A DNA stretch of 64,000 bases from Candidatus Villigracilis affinis (GTDB taxonomy: Bacteria > Chloroflexota > Anaerolineae > Anaerolineales > Villigracilaceae). Shown here one piece after another: positions 34,809 through 42,617 of this stretch. A program made the position numbers and the translations under genes. Position 1 is the first letter of the stretch, and the number at the start of each line of letters is the position of its first letter. The DNA lies in the NCBI GenBank assembly GCA_016718275.1, contig JADKEA010000019.1, positions 186,001-250,000 on the forward strand. Reading direction: 5' to 3'. The notes under the pieces are model-generated. The model was not told the DNA's origin, did not search any database, and worked only from the letters and a program-made list of their open reading frames with translations.

Positions 34809-36088
34809 GAGCGAAGCGCCTGATCCAAATCCCAGAGAATATCTTCGATATCTTCCAAGCCAATCGACAGGCGAATGAAATCAGGGCTGACGCCTGCGGC
34901 GGTTTGTTCTTCGTCGGAGAGTTGGCTGTGGGTGGTGCTGGCGGGATGGATCGCCAAAGAGCGTGTGTCGCCAATGTTGGCGACGTGGCTGAAGAGTTGC
35001 AGGTTGTCGATGAATTTCGCGCCCGCCTCTCTGCCGCCCTTTACGCCGAATCCCATGACCGCACCTGTTCCAAGCGGAAGATATTTTTTTGCGCGTTCAT
35101 AATGGGGGTGACTGGCAAGACCTGCGTACGAAACCCATTTCACATTGGGATGACTTTCAAGAAATTCGGCAACCTGTTGTGCATTTTGCACATGACGTTC
35201 CATGCGCAGGGAGAGGGTATCGAGTCCTTGCAGGAGGAACCACGAAGCGATGGGTTGCTGCACGGTGCCGAAATCACGCAGGATGCCTGAACGCGCTTTG
35301 GAGATAAACGCCAGCGGACCAAAGTCATCGGCGTAGACAACGTCATGGTAGGCAGTATCAGGCTCGGTGAAGTTTTTGAAGCGCCCGCTCTTCCTCCAAT
35401 TGAACTTGCCGCCATCCACGATGATTCCGCCCATGGTGGTGCCGTGCCCGCCGATGAATTTCGTCGTAGAGTGGGTGATGATGTCCGCGCCCCATTCGAA
35501 GGGACGACAGAGGTATGGCGTGGCGAAGGTGTTGTCGATCATCAGCGGGATGCCGTGCTCGTGCGCGATCTTTGAAACTTCGTCGAAGGGGAAGATGTTG
35601 CCGAGCGGGTTGCTGATGGTTTCGCCGTAGATTATTTTTGTGTTTGGTTGAATGGCGCGGCGAAAATTTTCTGGGTCGCTGGGGTCAACCAATGTGACGT
35701 TGATGCCAAGTTTCGGAAATGTGGATTTGAACTGTGTGACCGTGCCGCCATACAGTGTGGATGTGGAAACGATGTGGTCGCCTGCTTCGCAAATGGTGAG
35801 GATGGCAGTGGCTTGCGCGGCATGACCCGAACCAACTTCCACGGCGCCAACGCCGCCTTCGAGGGATGCAATGCGTTTCTCAAATACGTTGCTCGTGGGG
35901 TTCGAGATGCGCGTGTAAATGTTGCCGCTCTCTTGTAGCGCAAAGAGTCTCGCGGCGCGGTCTGTGCTTTGCAGGTCGTAGGCAGTGGTTTGGTAAATGG
36001 GAACGGCGCGGCTGCCCGTGGCGGGGTCGGGAGTGTAGCCTTCGTGCAGTTGACGTGTGTTGAATCCGAACTTGCGGGGTGAGGTCAT
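34805..36088 (-). CDS. metY: O-acetylhomoserine aminocarboxypropyltransferase (sulfhydrylase), distal copy
   Basis: A PLP enzyme (427 residues) of the Cys/Met metabolism family that makes homocysteine from O-acetylhomoserine and sulfide. Marks are FGFNTRQLHEGYTPDPATGSRAVPIYQTTAY, the PLP-Lys in THSTTKFIGGHGT and the C-terminal SLAIHPASTTHSQL. It lies at the end of a metY-metA-metY operon, its start overlapping the metA stop by four bases. It is close to, but clearly distinct from, the upstream copy at 37096-38388. Confidence 0.92.
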   Translation of the reverse strand: MTSPRKFGFNTRQLHEGYTPDPATGSRAVPIYQTTAYDLQSTDRAARLFALQESGNIYTRISNPTSNVFEKRIASLEGGVGAVEVGSGHAAQATAILTICEAGDHIVSTSTLYGGTVTQFKSTFPKLGINVTLVDPSDPENFRRAIQPNTKIIYGETISNPLGNIFPFDEVSKIAHEHGIPLMIDNTFATPYLCRPFEWGADIITHSTTKFIGGHGTTMGGIIVDGGKFNWRKSGRFKNFTEPDTAYHDVVYADDFGPLAFISKARSGILRDFGTVQQPIASWFLLQGLDTLSLRMERHVQNAQQVAEFLESHPNVKWVSYAGLASHPHYERAKKYLPLGTGAVMGFGVKGGREAGAKFIDNLQLFSHVANIGDTRSLAIHPASTTHSQLSDEEQTAAGVSPDFIRLSIGLEDIEDILWDLDQALRS

Positions 36089-37014
36089 TTATTTCTCTTT
36101 GGAATTTCATTTGGGTCGAACGGCGTGGACTGATAAACGTAATAGTTCAGCCAGTTCGCGTACAGCAAGTTGGCATGCCCGCGCCAGCGGACGTTGGGCA
36201 TTTTGCTCGGGTCGTCGTTGGGATAATAATTTTTCGGGACGTGAATGGGCAATCCCTTGTTCACATCGCGGTCATATTCACCCTTGAGGGTGAGCGGGTC
36301 ATATTCAGAGTGACCCGTGATGTAAAGATTGCGTCCGTCTTTGTCACTGACGATGTACACGCCTGCGTCCTCTGATTCAGCAAGGATCTGTAACTCGGAA
36401 TGCTTCTCAATATCTTCGCGGCGGATTTCGGTGTGACGGGAGTGCGGGGCGAGGAAAATGTCATCGAAGCCGCGCATCAGGCTTTCGGTCCGATTTAAGA
36501 GGCGGTGCTCAAAGACGCCGAACATCTTGCGGGGCAGGTCATATTTTGGAATCCCGTATTTGTGATACAAGCCCGCCTGCGCTCCCCAGCAAATATGAAA
36601 TGTGGATTCGACATTCGTCTCCGACCAATCCATGATCTGGGTGAGTTCCTTCCAGTAATCCACTTCCTCAAAAGGCATCTGCTCCACAGGCGCGCCAGTG
36701 ATGATGAGTCCATCAAATTTTTGATCCTTCACATCATCGAAAGTCACATAATGCTCAAGCAAGTGATCGGCGTCGGTGTTCTTGGATTCATGCGTGGCAG
36801 TGTTGAGTAAGGTGACTTCCACCTGTAATGCCGAATTGGAAAGCAGGCGCAGGATCTGTGTTTCAGTAGAAATCTTGGTAGGCATCAAGTTCAGAATGGC
36901 AACACGCAAAGCGCGGATGTCCTGATGAATGGCGCGGTCTTCGTCCATGACGAAGATGTTCTCGTTTTCGAGAGTGGTTCGAGCGGGGAGGGTGGAAGGA
37001 ATTTTTACGGGCAT
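36085..37014 (-). CDS. metA: MetA-family homoserine O-acyltransferase (probably acetyl-CoA specific)
   Basis: A MetA-family homoserine acyltransferase (309 residues from the MPVKIPSTLPAR start). The nucleophile Cys142 lies in HICWGAQAGLYHKYG, and the catalytic His and Glu lie in GHSEYDPLTL. Residue 111 is Glu (TGAPVEQMPFEEVDYW). In characterised MetA proteins Glu at this site favours acetyl-CoA and Gly favours succinyl-CoA, so O-acetylhomoserine is the expected product, matching the flanking MetY sulfhydrylases. The longer frame from 37059 starts in repeat DNA and is rejected. Confidence 0.92.
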   Translation of the reverse strand: MPVKIPSTLPARTTLENENIFVMDEDRAIHQDIRALRVAILNLMPTKISTETQILRLLSNSALQVEVTLLNTATHESKNTDADHLLEHYVTFDDVKDQKFDGLIITGAPVEQMPFEEVDYWKELTQIMDWSETNVESTFHICWGAQAGLYHKYGIPKYDLPRKMFGVFEHRLLNRTESLMRGFDDIFLAPHSRHTEIRREDIEKHSELQILAESEDAGVYIVSDKDGRNLYITGHSEYDPLTLKGEYDRDVNKGLPIHVPKNYYPNDDPSKMPNVRWRGHANLLYANWLNYYVYQSTPFDPNEIPKRNK

Positions 37015-37020
37015 GGGTTT

Positions 37021-37090
37021 TAAAGGATAAAGGCGGAAGGATGAAGGATGAATTTTCATTCATTCCTTTCATCCCTCATCCTTCATAATT
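37021..37090. repeat. AAGGATGAA inverted and direct repeats between metY and metA
   Basis: Several copies of GGATGAA on one side and TTCATCC on the other fold into a hairpin between two co-directional genes. It has no good T-run. Confidence 0.4.
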
Positions 37091-37095
37091 CATCC

Positions 37096-38388
37096 TTAAG
37101 AATTTAAAGCCTGCTCCAGATCCCACTTGATGTCTTCGAAGTCTTCGAGACCAATGCTCAAGCGGATGAAATCGGGGCTGACGCCAGCGGAGACTTGCTG
37201 CTCTTCGCTGAGCTGACTGTGCGTAGTGGTGGCGGGGTGAATGGCGAGACTGCGCGCATCACCGACATTGGCAAGGTGGCTGAAGAGTTGCAGGCTTTCG
37301 ATGAACTTCCTGCCAGCTTCTGCGCCGCCTTTGATTCCAAATCCGAGAATTGCGCCTGCGCCCTTGGGAAGATACTTCTTGGCGCGAGCGTAATCGGGAT
37401 GGCTCTTGAGGCCAGGGTATTTGACCCAGCTAACTTTGGGATGAGCCTCAAGATATTCGGCAACGGCTTGCGTGTTCTGCACATGACGGTCAATGCGCAG
37501 GTTGAGGGTTTCGAGTCCGAGCAGGGTCTGCCATGCGTTGAACGGAGATTGGCAGGCGCCGAGGTCGCGCAGAACTTGCACACGCGCTTTGATCGCAAAC
37601 GGGGGAAGTCCCGCGGCGGCGATGGAGGAATACACGAGGCCATGATACGAAGGATCGGGCGTGTTGAAATTCTCAAACTTGCCGTTGCTCCAATCGTAGT
37701 TGCCGCCGTCCACGATGATGCCGCCGATGGATGTGCCATTGCCCGTGATGAACTTGGTGGTCGAGTGGGTGATGACGTGCGCGCCCCATTCGAACGGGCG
37801 GAAAAGATACGGAGTGGCAAAGGTGTTGTCGATGAACAAGATCAGTTTGTGCTTGTTCGCGATCTCGGATACTTCTTCAAACGGGAAGACGGAAATATCG
37901 GGATTGCCGAGAGTCTCACCGTAAATAATTTTCGTGTTCGGCTGAATGGCCGCTTCAAAATTCTTCGGGTCGCTTGGGTCAACAAAAGTGACATTGATCC
38001 CCAGCTTGGGCAGGGTGTAGGCGAACTGGTTGTACGTGCCGCCATACAAACGGGATGACGAAACGATATGGTCGCCTGCGCTGCACAAAGTGAAAATTGC
38101 CTGTGCCTGTGCGGCATGTCCAGAGCTTGCGGCCAGAGCGGCAACGCCGCCTTCGAGTGCTGCAATGCGCTGTTCAAGCACATCGGTGGTCGGGTTCATC
38201 AAGCGGGTGTAAATATTTCCCAACTCTTTGAGCGCGAACAAATTCGCGGCATGTTCAGTGTTCTTGAACTGATAGCTCGTTGTTTGGTACAACGGCACGG
38301 CGCGGCTGCCAGTGGTGGCATCTGGTGAATAGCCTGCATGTAACTGGCGGGTTGCGAAACCTAACTTGCGATCTTTGATTGTGGACAT
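37096..38388 (-). CDS. metY: O-acetylhomoserine sulfhydrylase, riboswitch-proximal copy
   Basis: A second MetY-type PLP enzyme (430 residues). It has RKLGFATRQLHAGYSPDATTGSRAVPLYQTTSY, the PLP-Lys in THSTTKFITGNGTS and SLAIHPATTTHSQL. The ATG at 38388 has AGAGGAGATAACTCAA upstream; the longer open frame reaches into the riboswitch and is not coding. It is first in the metY-metA-metY operon. Having two copies may separate sulfide use from another nucleophile, or simply reflect duplication (inference). Confidence 0.93.
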   Translation of the reverse strand: MSTIKDRKLGFATRQLHAGYSPDATTGSRAVPLYQTTSYQFKNTEHAANLFALKELGNIYTRLMNPTTDVLEQRIAALEGGVAALAASSGHAAQAQAIFTLCSAGDHIVSSSRLYGGTYNQFAYTLPKLGINVTFVDPSDPKNFEAAIQPNTKIIYGETLGNPDISVFPFEEVSEIANKHKLILFIDNTFATPYLFRPFEWGAHVITHSTTKFITGNGTSIGGIIVDGGNYDWSNGKFENFNTPDPSYHGLVYSSIAAAGLPPFAIKARVQVLRDLGACQSPFNAWQTLLGLETLNLRIDRHVQNTQAVAEYLEAHPKVSWVKYPGLKSHPDYARAKKYLPKGAGAILGFGIKGGAEAGRKFIESLQLFSHLANVGDARSLAIHPATTTHSQLSEEQQVSAGVSPDFIRLSIGLEDFEDIKWDLEQALNS

Positions 38389-38462
38389 TTGAGTTATCTC
38401 CTCTTGAATAATGTTTACCCGCCCTTCAGAAGAGTTAATTTTTGTGCTTACGTAAGCACTTA

Positions 38463-38498
38463 AAAAAATAACCTCTTCTGAAAGTACAAGAAGAGGTA
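38463..38498 (-). terminator. Expression-platform terminator of the SAM riboswitch
   Basis: On the minus strand ACCTCTTCT and AGAAGAGGT form a 9-bp stem followed by TATTTTTTT. It lies between the aptamer and the metY start, so ligand-bound RNA would end here. Confidence 0.88.
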
Positions 38499-38514
38499 TA
38501 CGTCTATACCGTCC

Positions 38515-38636
38515 TCTCATCTTCCAGATATGAATGACGTTTTGCTGTCATTCCTATTTGCCGAATTTGGCACCATAACTTTTGTTTGGTTGCCGAAGCT
38601 TCAAAGGGTCGGTCCCTCAGCTTCTCTGGATAAGAG
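38515..38636 (-). ncRNA. SAM-I (S-box) riboswitch aptamer
   Basis: Read on the minus strand, the element has the S-box core. P1 is CTCTTATC with GATGAGAG. It is followed by AGAGAAGCTGAGGGACCGACCCTTTGAAGCTTCGGCAACC in pieces: GCTGAGGGA, GGCAACC and TGGTGCCAAATTC. The P4 hairpin is AATGACAGC...GTCATT. It is the established SAM sensor for methionine genes and sits directly before metY-metA-metY. High SAM should favour the terminator at 38463. Confidence 0.95.
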
Positions 38637-38650
38637 CGAATATTTAATTT

Positions 38651-38685
38651 CGCCGTTTATATCACGGCGTTTGTGAATGTGTCAA
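38651..38685 (-). promoter_or_regulatory. Promoter of the metY-metA-metY operon, with a dyad over the -10
   Basis: Minus-strand TTGACA (38680-38685), 18-base spacer, TATAAA (38656-38661). CGCCGT-N7-ACGGCG (38651-38669) flanks the -10. Transcription would begin at about 38649, just before the riboswitch P1. Confidence 0.7.
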
Positions 38686-38725
38686 GCGATTGAACGGATT
38701 AACGTGTTACCCGTTTGGGTACTCT

Positions 38726-39787
38726 TTATAAAAGATTTTCATTCACAAGCAGTTCCGCATTGTAAATGGATGCACCCGCCGCGCCGCGAATCGTGTTGTG
38801 TGAAAGCACAACGAATTTAAGATCAAGGATTGGATCTCGCCTCACGCGGCCGACCACTGTCGTCATGCCTTTGCCTGTTAATCGGTCGAGTCTTGGCTGA
38901 GGACGATCCGCCTCATCCTTAACCTCGATAACTGGTTTGGGCGTCGAAGGCAAATTCCTCGCTGACGGTTTTGCTGCATAGTCGCGTAACGCCTGAATCG
39001 CAACTTCTGGCTCAACGGGCTTATCCAATGCCACACTCGCGCAAACGGTGTGACCATCGATCACTGCCACGCGATTTGTATGCGCGCTGAATTGAATATC
39101 AGCCATGTCAATTTTGCTTTCGTTGAATTTGCCGAGCATCTTGCGCGGTTCCCATTCCACTTTTTCTTCTTCGCCGCCATTGCCCACGTTGGGGATGACA
39201 TTGTCCATGATGTCGAGCGAAGGCACGCCAGGGTAACCCGCACCTGAAAGCGCCTGCAACGAAACCATGAATACTTTCTTCACGCCAAAGGACTCATCCA
39301 ATGCCTTGAGCGCAATTGTGAGTCCTGTGCTCGTGCAATTGGGATTCGTGACAATGCATCCGCTCCAGCCATTGTTCTTGCGCTGCTGCTTGACCAGTTG
39401 AATATGCTCTGCGTTGATCTCAGGCAGCAACAATGGCACATCCTCACCACGACGATACGATGACGCATTCGAGCAAACCGCCGCGCCTGCTTTTGCGAAG
39501 GCAGGTTCGAGTTCATTGGCAATTTCTGTGTGCAATGCAGAGAAAACGATCTTCGCCTGCACCGCATCCGTATTGGCAGGGACAACGATCATATCCCGCG
39601 CATACGCAGGCATGGGGTCATCCAACACCCAGCGGGCGGCTTTGGAATATGGCTGTCCAACGGAACGGTCCGATGCGGCGAGTGCCACCACCTTGAACCA
39701 CGGATGATTATCGAGCAAAGAAATAAAACGCTGGCCGACAGAACCTGTCGCGCCGAGAATTGCTACGGGGATTTGAGATTGGGACAT
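38726..39787 (-). CDS. asd: Aspartate-semialdehyde dehydrogenase
   Basis: Reduces aspartyl phosphate to aspartate semialdehyde for the Met, Thr and Lys branches. The 353-residue protein has the NADP motif ILGATGSVGQRF and the catalytic Cys in VTNPNCTSTGLTIAL. It also has SNASSYRRGEDVPLLLPEIN, which places it in the archaeal/fungal-type Asd branch. The start at 39787 has TAGGAGTCCGC upstream; the longer frame runs into repeat DNA. It follows lysC after about 75 bases and should be in the same attenuated transcript. Confidence 0.93.
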   Translation of the reverse strand: MSQSQIPVAILGATGSVGQRFISLLDNHPWFKVVALAASDRSVGQPYSKAARWVLDDPMPAYARDMIVVPANTDAVQAKIVFSALHTEIANELEPAFAKAGAAVCSNASSYRRGEDVPLLLPEINAEHIQLVKQQRKNNGWSGCIVTNPNCTSTGLTIALKALDESFGVKKVFMVSLQALSGAGYPGVPSLDIMDNVIPNVGNGGEEEKVEWEPRKMLGKFNESKIDMADIQFSAHTNRVAVIDGHTVCASVALDKPVEPEVAIQALRDYAAKPSARNLPSTPKPVIEVKDEADRPQPRLDRLTGKGMTTVVGRVRRDPILDLKFVVLSHNTIRGAAGASIYNAELLVNENLL

Positions 39788-39861
39788 GCGGACTCCTAGT
39801 GTTTGAAAGTTTGAATGTTTAAAGGTTTGAAGGTTTTGTAACGTTCTAACGTGCAAACTTG

Positions 39862-41289
39862 TTAACTTGCAACAATAAGTTCATGCAACGCCTTGACCGC
39901 ATTTTCCGTATCCACCGCATCAACAACGAGAGAGATGGACACTTCTGAAGAACCCTGCGCAATGGCGAGGACGTTCACGCCGTCATTGCCGAGTTTGCTG
40001 AATACTCTGCCCGAAACCCCAGGCGTGTGACGCATCCCTGCGCCGACGACTGTGATGATGGATACATCTTCCGTGGCCCAGACGCGGTCAATGTCATCGT
40101 CTTCGATCTCGGCGGCGAAGGCTTTTTCAAGGGACGATAACACAGTGGGGGCGAGCTCCGAAGGCACAGCAAAACAAATGGACTGTTCCGAAGATGCCTG
40201 TGTGATGAGCGGAACGCTGGTGCCTGTGGATGCGACCGCTCCAAACGCACGCGCCGCCACACCAGGGACACCCAGCATACCGCGCCCTTCAATGGTGATC
40301 AATCTCTGCTTGCGGATAGCTGTTACAGCTTTGATGACTTTCCCTTCCACCTTGCCGTTGCTTTTTACGCCAGCGATCAGCCGCGTGCCAGGGTGAGATG
40401 GATTGAACGTGTTGCAGATGCGCAAGCCAATGCCCGCATCCAACACGGGGCGAATGGTTTTGGGGTGCAGAACCTTCGCGCCATAATAAGCAAGTTCTGC
40501 GATTTCGCTGTAGTTGATCTCAGGCAGCGTCACCGCTTCTGGCACAATGCGCGGATCGGTGGTCATCACGCCATCCACATCCGTCCAGATCCAGACATCG
40601 TCTGCGGGGAGTACAGCGCCGATGATGGCTGCAGAATAGTCCGAGCCGCCGCGTCCGAGCGTGGTGATGGCGCCTTCGGGTGTTGCGCCGATAAAACCAG
40701 TTGTGATCGGGATAATTCCTTCGTCCATTAATGGATTTAATAGCCCCCGTGTTTTTTCGGTTGTTGCTTTGAAATCGGGATGTGCATTTTGGTAATGCGC
40801 GTTGGTGACCACGAACTCGGTGGATACAATGGCTTTCGCTTTTATCCCAGCATCATTCACGACCGCACCCAACAAGTAAACACTCATTCGTTCACCAAGC
40901 GAGGCAACCGCATCCATTGCCCGCGGACTGGCTTCACCGAGAACAGCAATCGCTTTGCACAGATCCACAAGCGAGAGGATCAGCGCGTTGATCTCGGCTT
41001 TCGTCTGCTCGCGGAGTTTTTCATTTTTGATGAGCGCATCGGCGGCGGCGAAGTGTTTTTCTCTCAGCGCAGATTCTGCTGCTGGAAGTGAATCAACTTT
41101 CCCGTGCGAAGCGGAGGCGGCAGAGTCCAATAGCAGATTCGTCACGCCAGACATGGCAGATGTCACAACGACGACTCGATCCCAATCCTTTTTTGCATCC
41201 CGAATGATCTGAATTGCGCTTACGAGTGCTTCCGCTGATCCGACGGATGTTCCTCCAAATTTCATGATGAGTGTTTTTTGTTCTGGCAT
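39862..41289 (-). CDS. lysC: Aspartate kinase
   Basis: Phosphorylates aspartate, the first step to Lys, Thr and Met. The 475-residue monofunctional enzyme has KFGGTSVGS (residues 10-18), FIGATPEGAITTLGRGGSDYSA, VDGVMTTDPR and two C-terminal ACT domains (GVPGVAARAFGAVAS and HTPGVSGRVFSKLG) for feedback. The ATG at 41289 has AAAGGAGAAGAAC upstream. A Thr-rich leader and alternative terminator lie upstream, so threonine is the likely transcriptional signal. It is first of lysC-asd. Confidence 0.95.
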   Translation of the reverse strand: MPEQKTLIMKFGGTSVGSAEALVSAIQIIRDAKKDWDRVVVVTSAMSGVTNLLLDSAASASHGKVDSLPAAESALREKHFAAADALIKNEKLREQTKAEINALILSLVDLCKAIAVLGEASPRAMDAVASLGERMSVYLLGAVVNDAGIKAKAIVSTEFVVTNAHYQNAHPDFKATTEKTRGLLNPLMDEGIIPITTGFIGATPEGAITTLGRGGSDYSAAIIGAVLPADDVWIWTDVDGVMTTDPRIVPEAVTLPEINYSEIAELAYYGAKVLHPKTIRPVLDAGIGLRICNTFNPSHPGTRLIAGVKSNGKVEGKVIKAVTAIRKQRLITIEGRGMLGVPGVAARAFGAVASTGTSVPLITQASSEQSICFAVPSELAPTVLSSLEKAFAAEIEDDDIDRVWATEDVSIITVVGAGMRHTPGVSGRVFSKLGNDGVNVLAIAQGSSEVSISLVVDAVDTENAVKALHELIVAS

Positions 41290-41306
41290 GTTCTTCTCCT
41301 TTATGT

Positions 41307-41343
41307 TTTCCCTCTCCTCTCGGGAGAGGGACAGGGGATGAGG
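41307..41343. repeat. CCCTCTCC...GGAGAGGG inverted-repeat element before lysC
   Basis: CCCTCTCCTCTCGGGAGAGGG plus the flanking ACAGGGGATGAGG, between the attenuator terminator and the lysC Shine-Dalgarno. It resembles the element in the same relative place before argG (18840-18875). Confidence 0.5.
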
Positions 41344-41351
41344 TCAAGATA

Positions 41352-41382
41352 ACAAAAACGCCCCGCGTTTCCGCGAGGCGTT
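41352..41382 (-). terminator. Attenuator terminator of lysC
   Basis: On the minus strand AACGCCTCGCG and CGCGGGGCGTT pair (11 bp with one T-G pair) around a GAAA tetraloop, then TTTTTG. The 5' arm (41371-41382) can instead pair with the leader segment 41431-41442. Confidence 0.92.
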
Positions 41383-41417
41383 GTGTGTTTCGAGATAACC
41401 TGTTTTGTCGGTTACTT

Positions 41418-41495
41418 CTATCCAAGCACTAACGCCTCGCGGTGGGTACCGGAGGTGGTAGTGGTCATGGTCATGTAGAAGTGGGCCGAGTTCAT
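41418..41495 (-). CDS. Threonine leader peptide of lysC-asd
   Basis: A 25-codon peptide beginning MNSAHFY and continuing MTMTTTTSGTHREALVLG to a TAG at 41418. Six of the ten codons from residue 8 to 17 are Thr (ACC/ACT). The end of the reading frame contains CCGCGAGGCGTT (41431-41442), the exact complement of AACGCCTCGCGG in the terminator (41371-41382). A ribosome stalled at the Thr codons would leave this segment free to form the antiterminator. A ribosome at the stop codon would cover it. The mechanism is inferred from known thr and trp attenuators. Confidence 0.82.
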   Translation of the reverse strand: MNSAHFYMTMTTTTSGTHREALVLG

Positions 41496-41505
41496 ATTGG
41501 GCGGT

Positions 41506-41534
41506 ATTCTATGCGATGGAGTGTGATTGGTCAA
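41506..41534 (-). promoter_or_regulatory. Promoter of the lysC leader
   Basis: Minus-strand TTGACC (41529-41534), 17-base spacer, TAGAAT (41506-41511), then ACCGCCCAAT and the leader ATG at 41495. The -10 through ATG is identical to that at the argG leader. Confidence 0.8.
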
Positions 41535-41738
41535 GGGTGAAATTACACTTGTAAGAAATTCCATGCCGCGATGGTCAATATGATAGGCACGATGGTCAAA
41601 AAGATTTTTTTGTGTCATAATGTGCCAGCCGCATGTATCCAAAGGAACGTGACGGCGAAAAAATCAATCAAGCCGAAATCGCGTGCATATCAGGGGCGCG
41701 AGCACGCAAACCGGACTCTACCTTTATCGGAGGGTACC

Positions 41739-42617
41739 ATGTCAACTGTTACACCAGTCTCAACCAGCACGTCACGTAAAAAGGTGACCACGCTTACGTT
41801 CCGTCAAAAAAAGGAACGCGGCGAACCGATCACCATGCTTACCGCTTATGACTATCCCACTGCAATGGCGATGGACAGGGCAGGTATTGATTCCATCCTC
41901 GTGGGCGATTCGCTTGCGATGGTGGTATTGGGCTACGAAAATACATTACCCGTTACGATGGAAGAAATGCTTCATCACGCGCGGGCTGTGGCTCGCGGCG
42001 CGAAATCAGCTTTGCTTGTCGGTGACATGCCATTCATGTCATATCAAGTTTCAGCAGAGGAAGCGCTTCGAAATGCGGGCCGCTTTTTACAACAGGGCGG
42101 TATGGATGCGGTCAAACTTGAAGGCGGACGCGAACGTGCCGATGCTGTCCGCGCGATCGTTGGGGCGGGTATTCCTGTGATGGGGCATATCGGCCTTACG
42201 CCGCAATCTGTGCATCAGCTTGGCGGATTCCGCGCACAGGGCAAAACTGCTTCTGCGGCGAAACGTCTGCTTGAAGATGCAAAAATTTTGGAAGGTGCTG
42301 GCGCGTTCAGCCTCGTACTCGAATCGGTTCCTGCGCGGCTGGCTGAGGTGATTTCCAAACAGATATCAATTCCAACCATTGGCATCGGCGCGGGCGTGGG
42401 CTGTGACGGTCAGGTACTGGTCACGCATGACCTGCTTGGGTTGTTCGACCGCTTCACGCCGAAGTTCGTCAAGCAATATGCAAACTTCCACGCGGAGATG
42501 AACAAGGCGTTCACAGAATATGTAGACGATGTCGAAACAAAACGATTCCCTGCGGTTGAACACACGGTTGAAATGAGGGATGAAGAGTGGAATGCTTTTC
42601 AGGAAGAGATCAAATGA
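41739..42617 (+). CDS. panB: 3-methyl-2-oxobutanoate hydroxymethyltransferase (ketopantoate hydroxymethyltransferase)
   Basis: Adds a hydroxymethyl group from methylene-tetrahydrofolate to ketoisovalerate in pantothenate synthesis. The 292-residue protein has PITMLTAYDYPTAMAMDRAG, ILVGDSLAMVVLGYENTLPVT (metal-site Asp), VKLEGG, MGHIGLTPQSVHQLGGFRAQG and TIGIGAGVGCDGQVLVTHD. The start at 41739 has GGAGGGTACC upstream; the open frame before it is not coding. The stop overlaps panE by four bases. It is divergent from the lysC leader. Confidence 0.95.
   Translation: MSTVTPVSTSTSRKKVTTLTFRQKKERGEPITMLTAYDYPTAMAMDRAGIDSILVGDSLAMVVLGYENTLPVTMEEMLHHARAVARGAKSALLVGDMPFMSYQVSAEEALRNAGRFLQQGGMDAVKLEGGRERADAVRAIVGAGIPVMGHIGLTPQSVHQLGGFRAQGKTASAAKRLLEDAKILEGAGAFSLVLESVPARLAEVISKQISIPTIGIGAGVGCDGQVLVTHDLLGLFDRFTPKFVKQYANFHAEMNKAFTEYVDDVETKRFPAVEHTVEMRDEEWNAFQEEIK

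Noticed and set aside
38700..38725. TACCCGTTTGGGTA hairpin after asd as a terminator
   Set aside because: The stem is short and no T-run follows on the minus strand.
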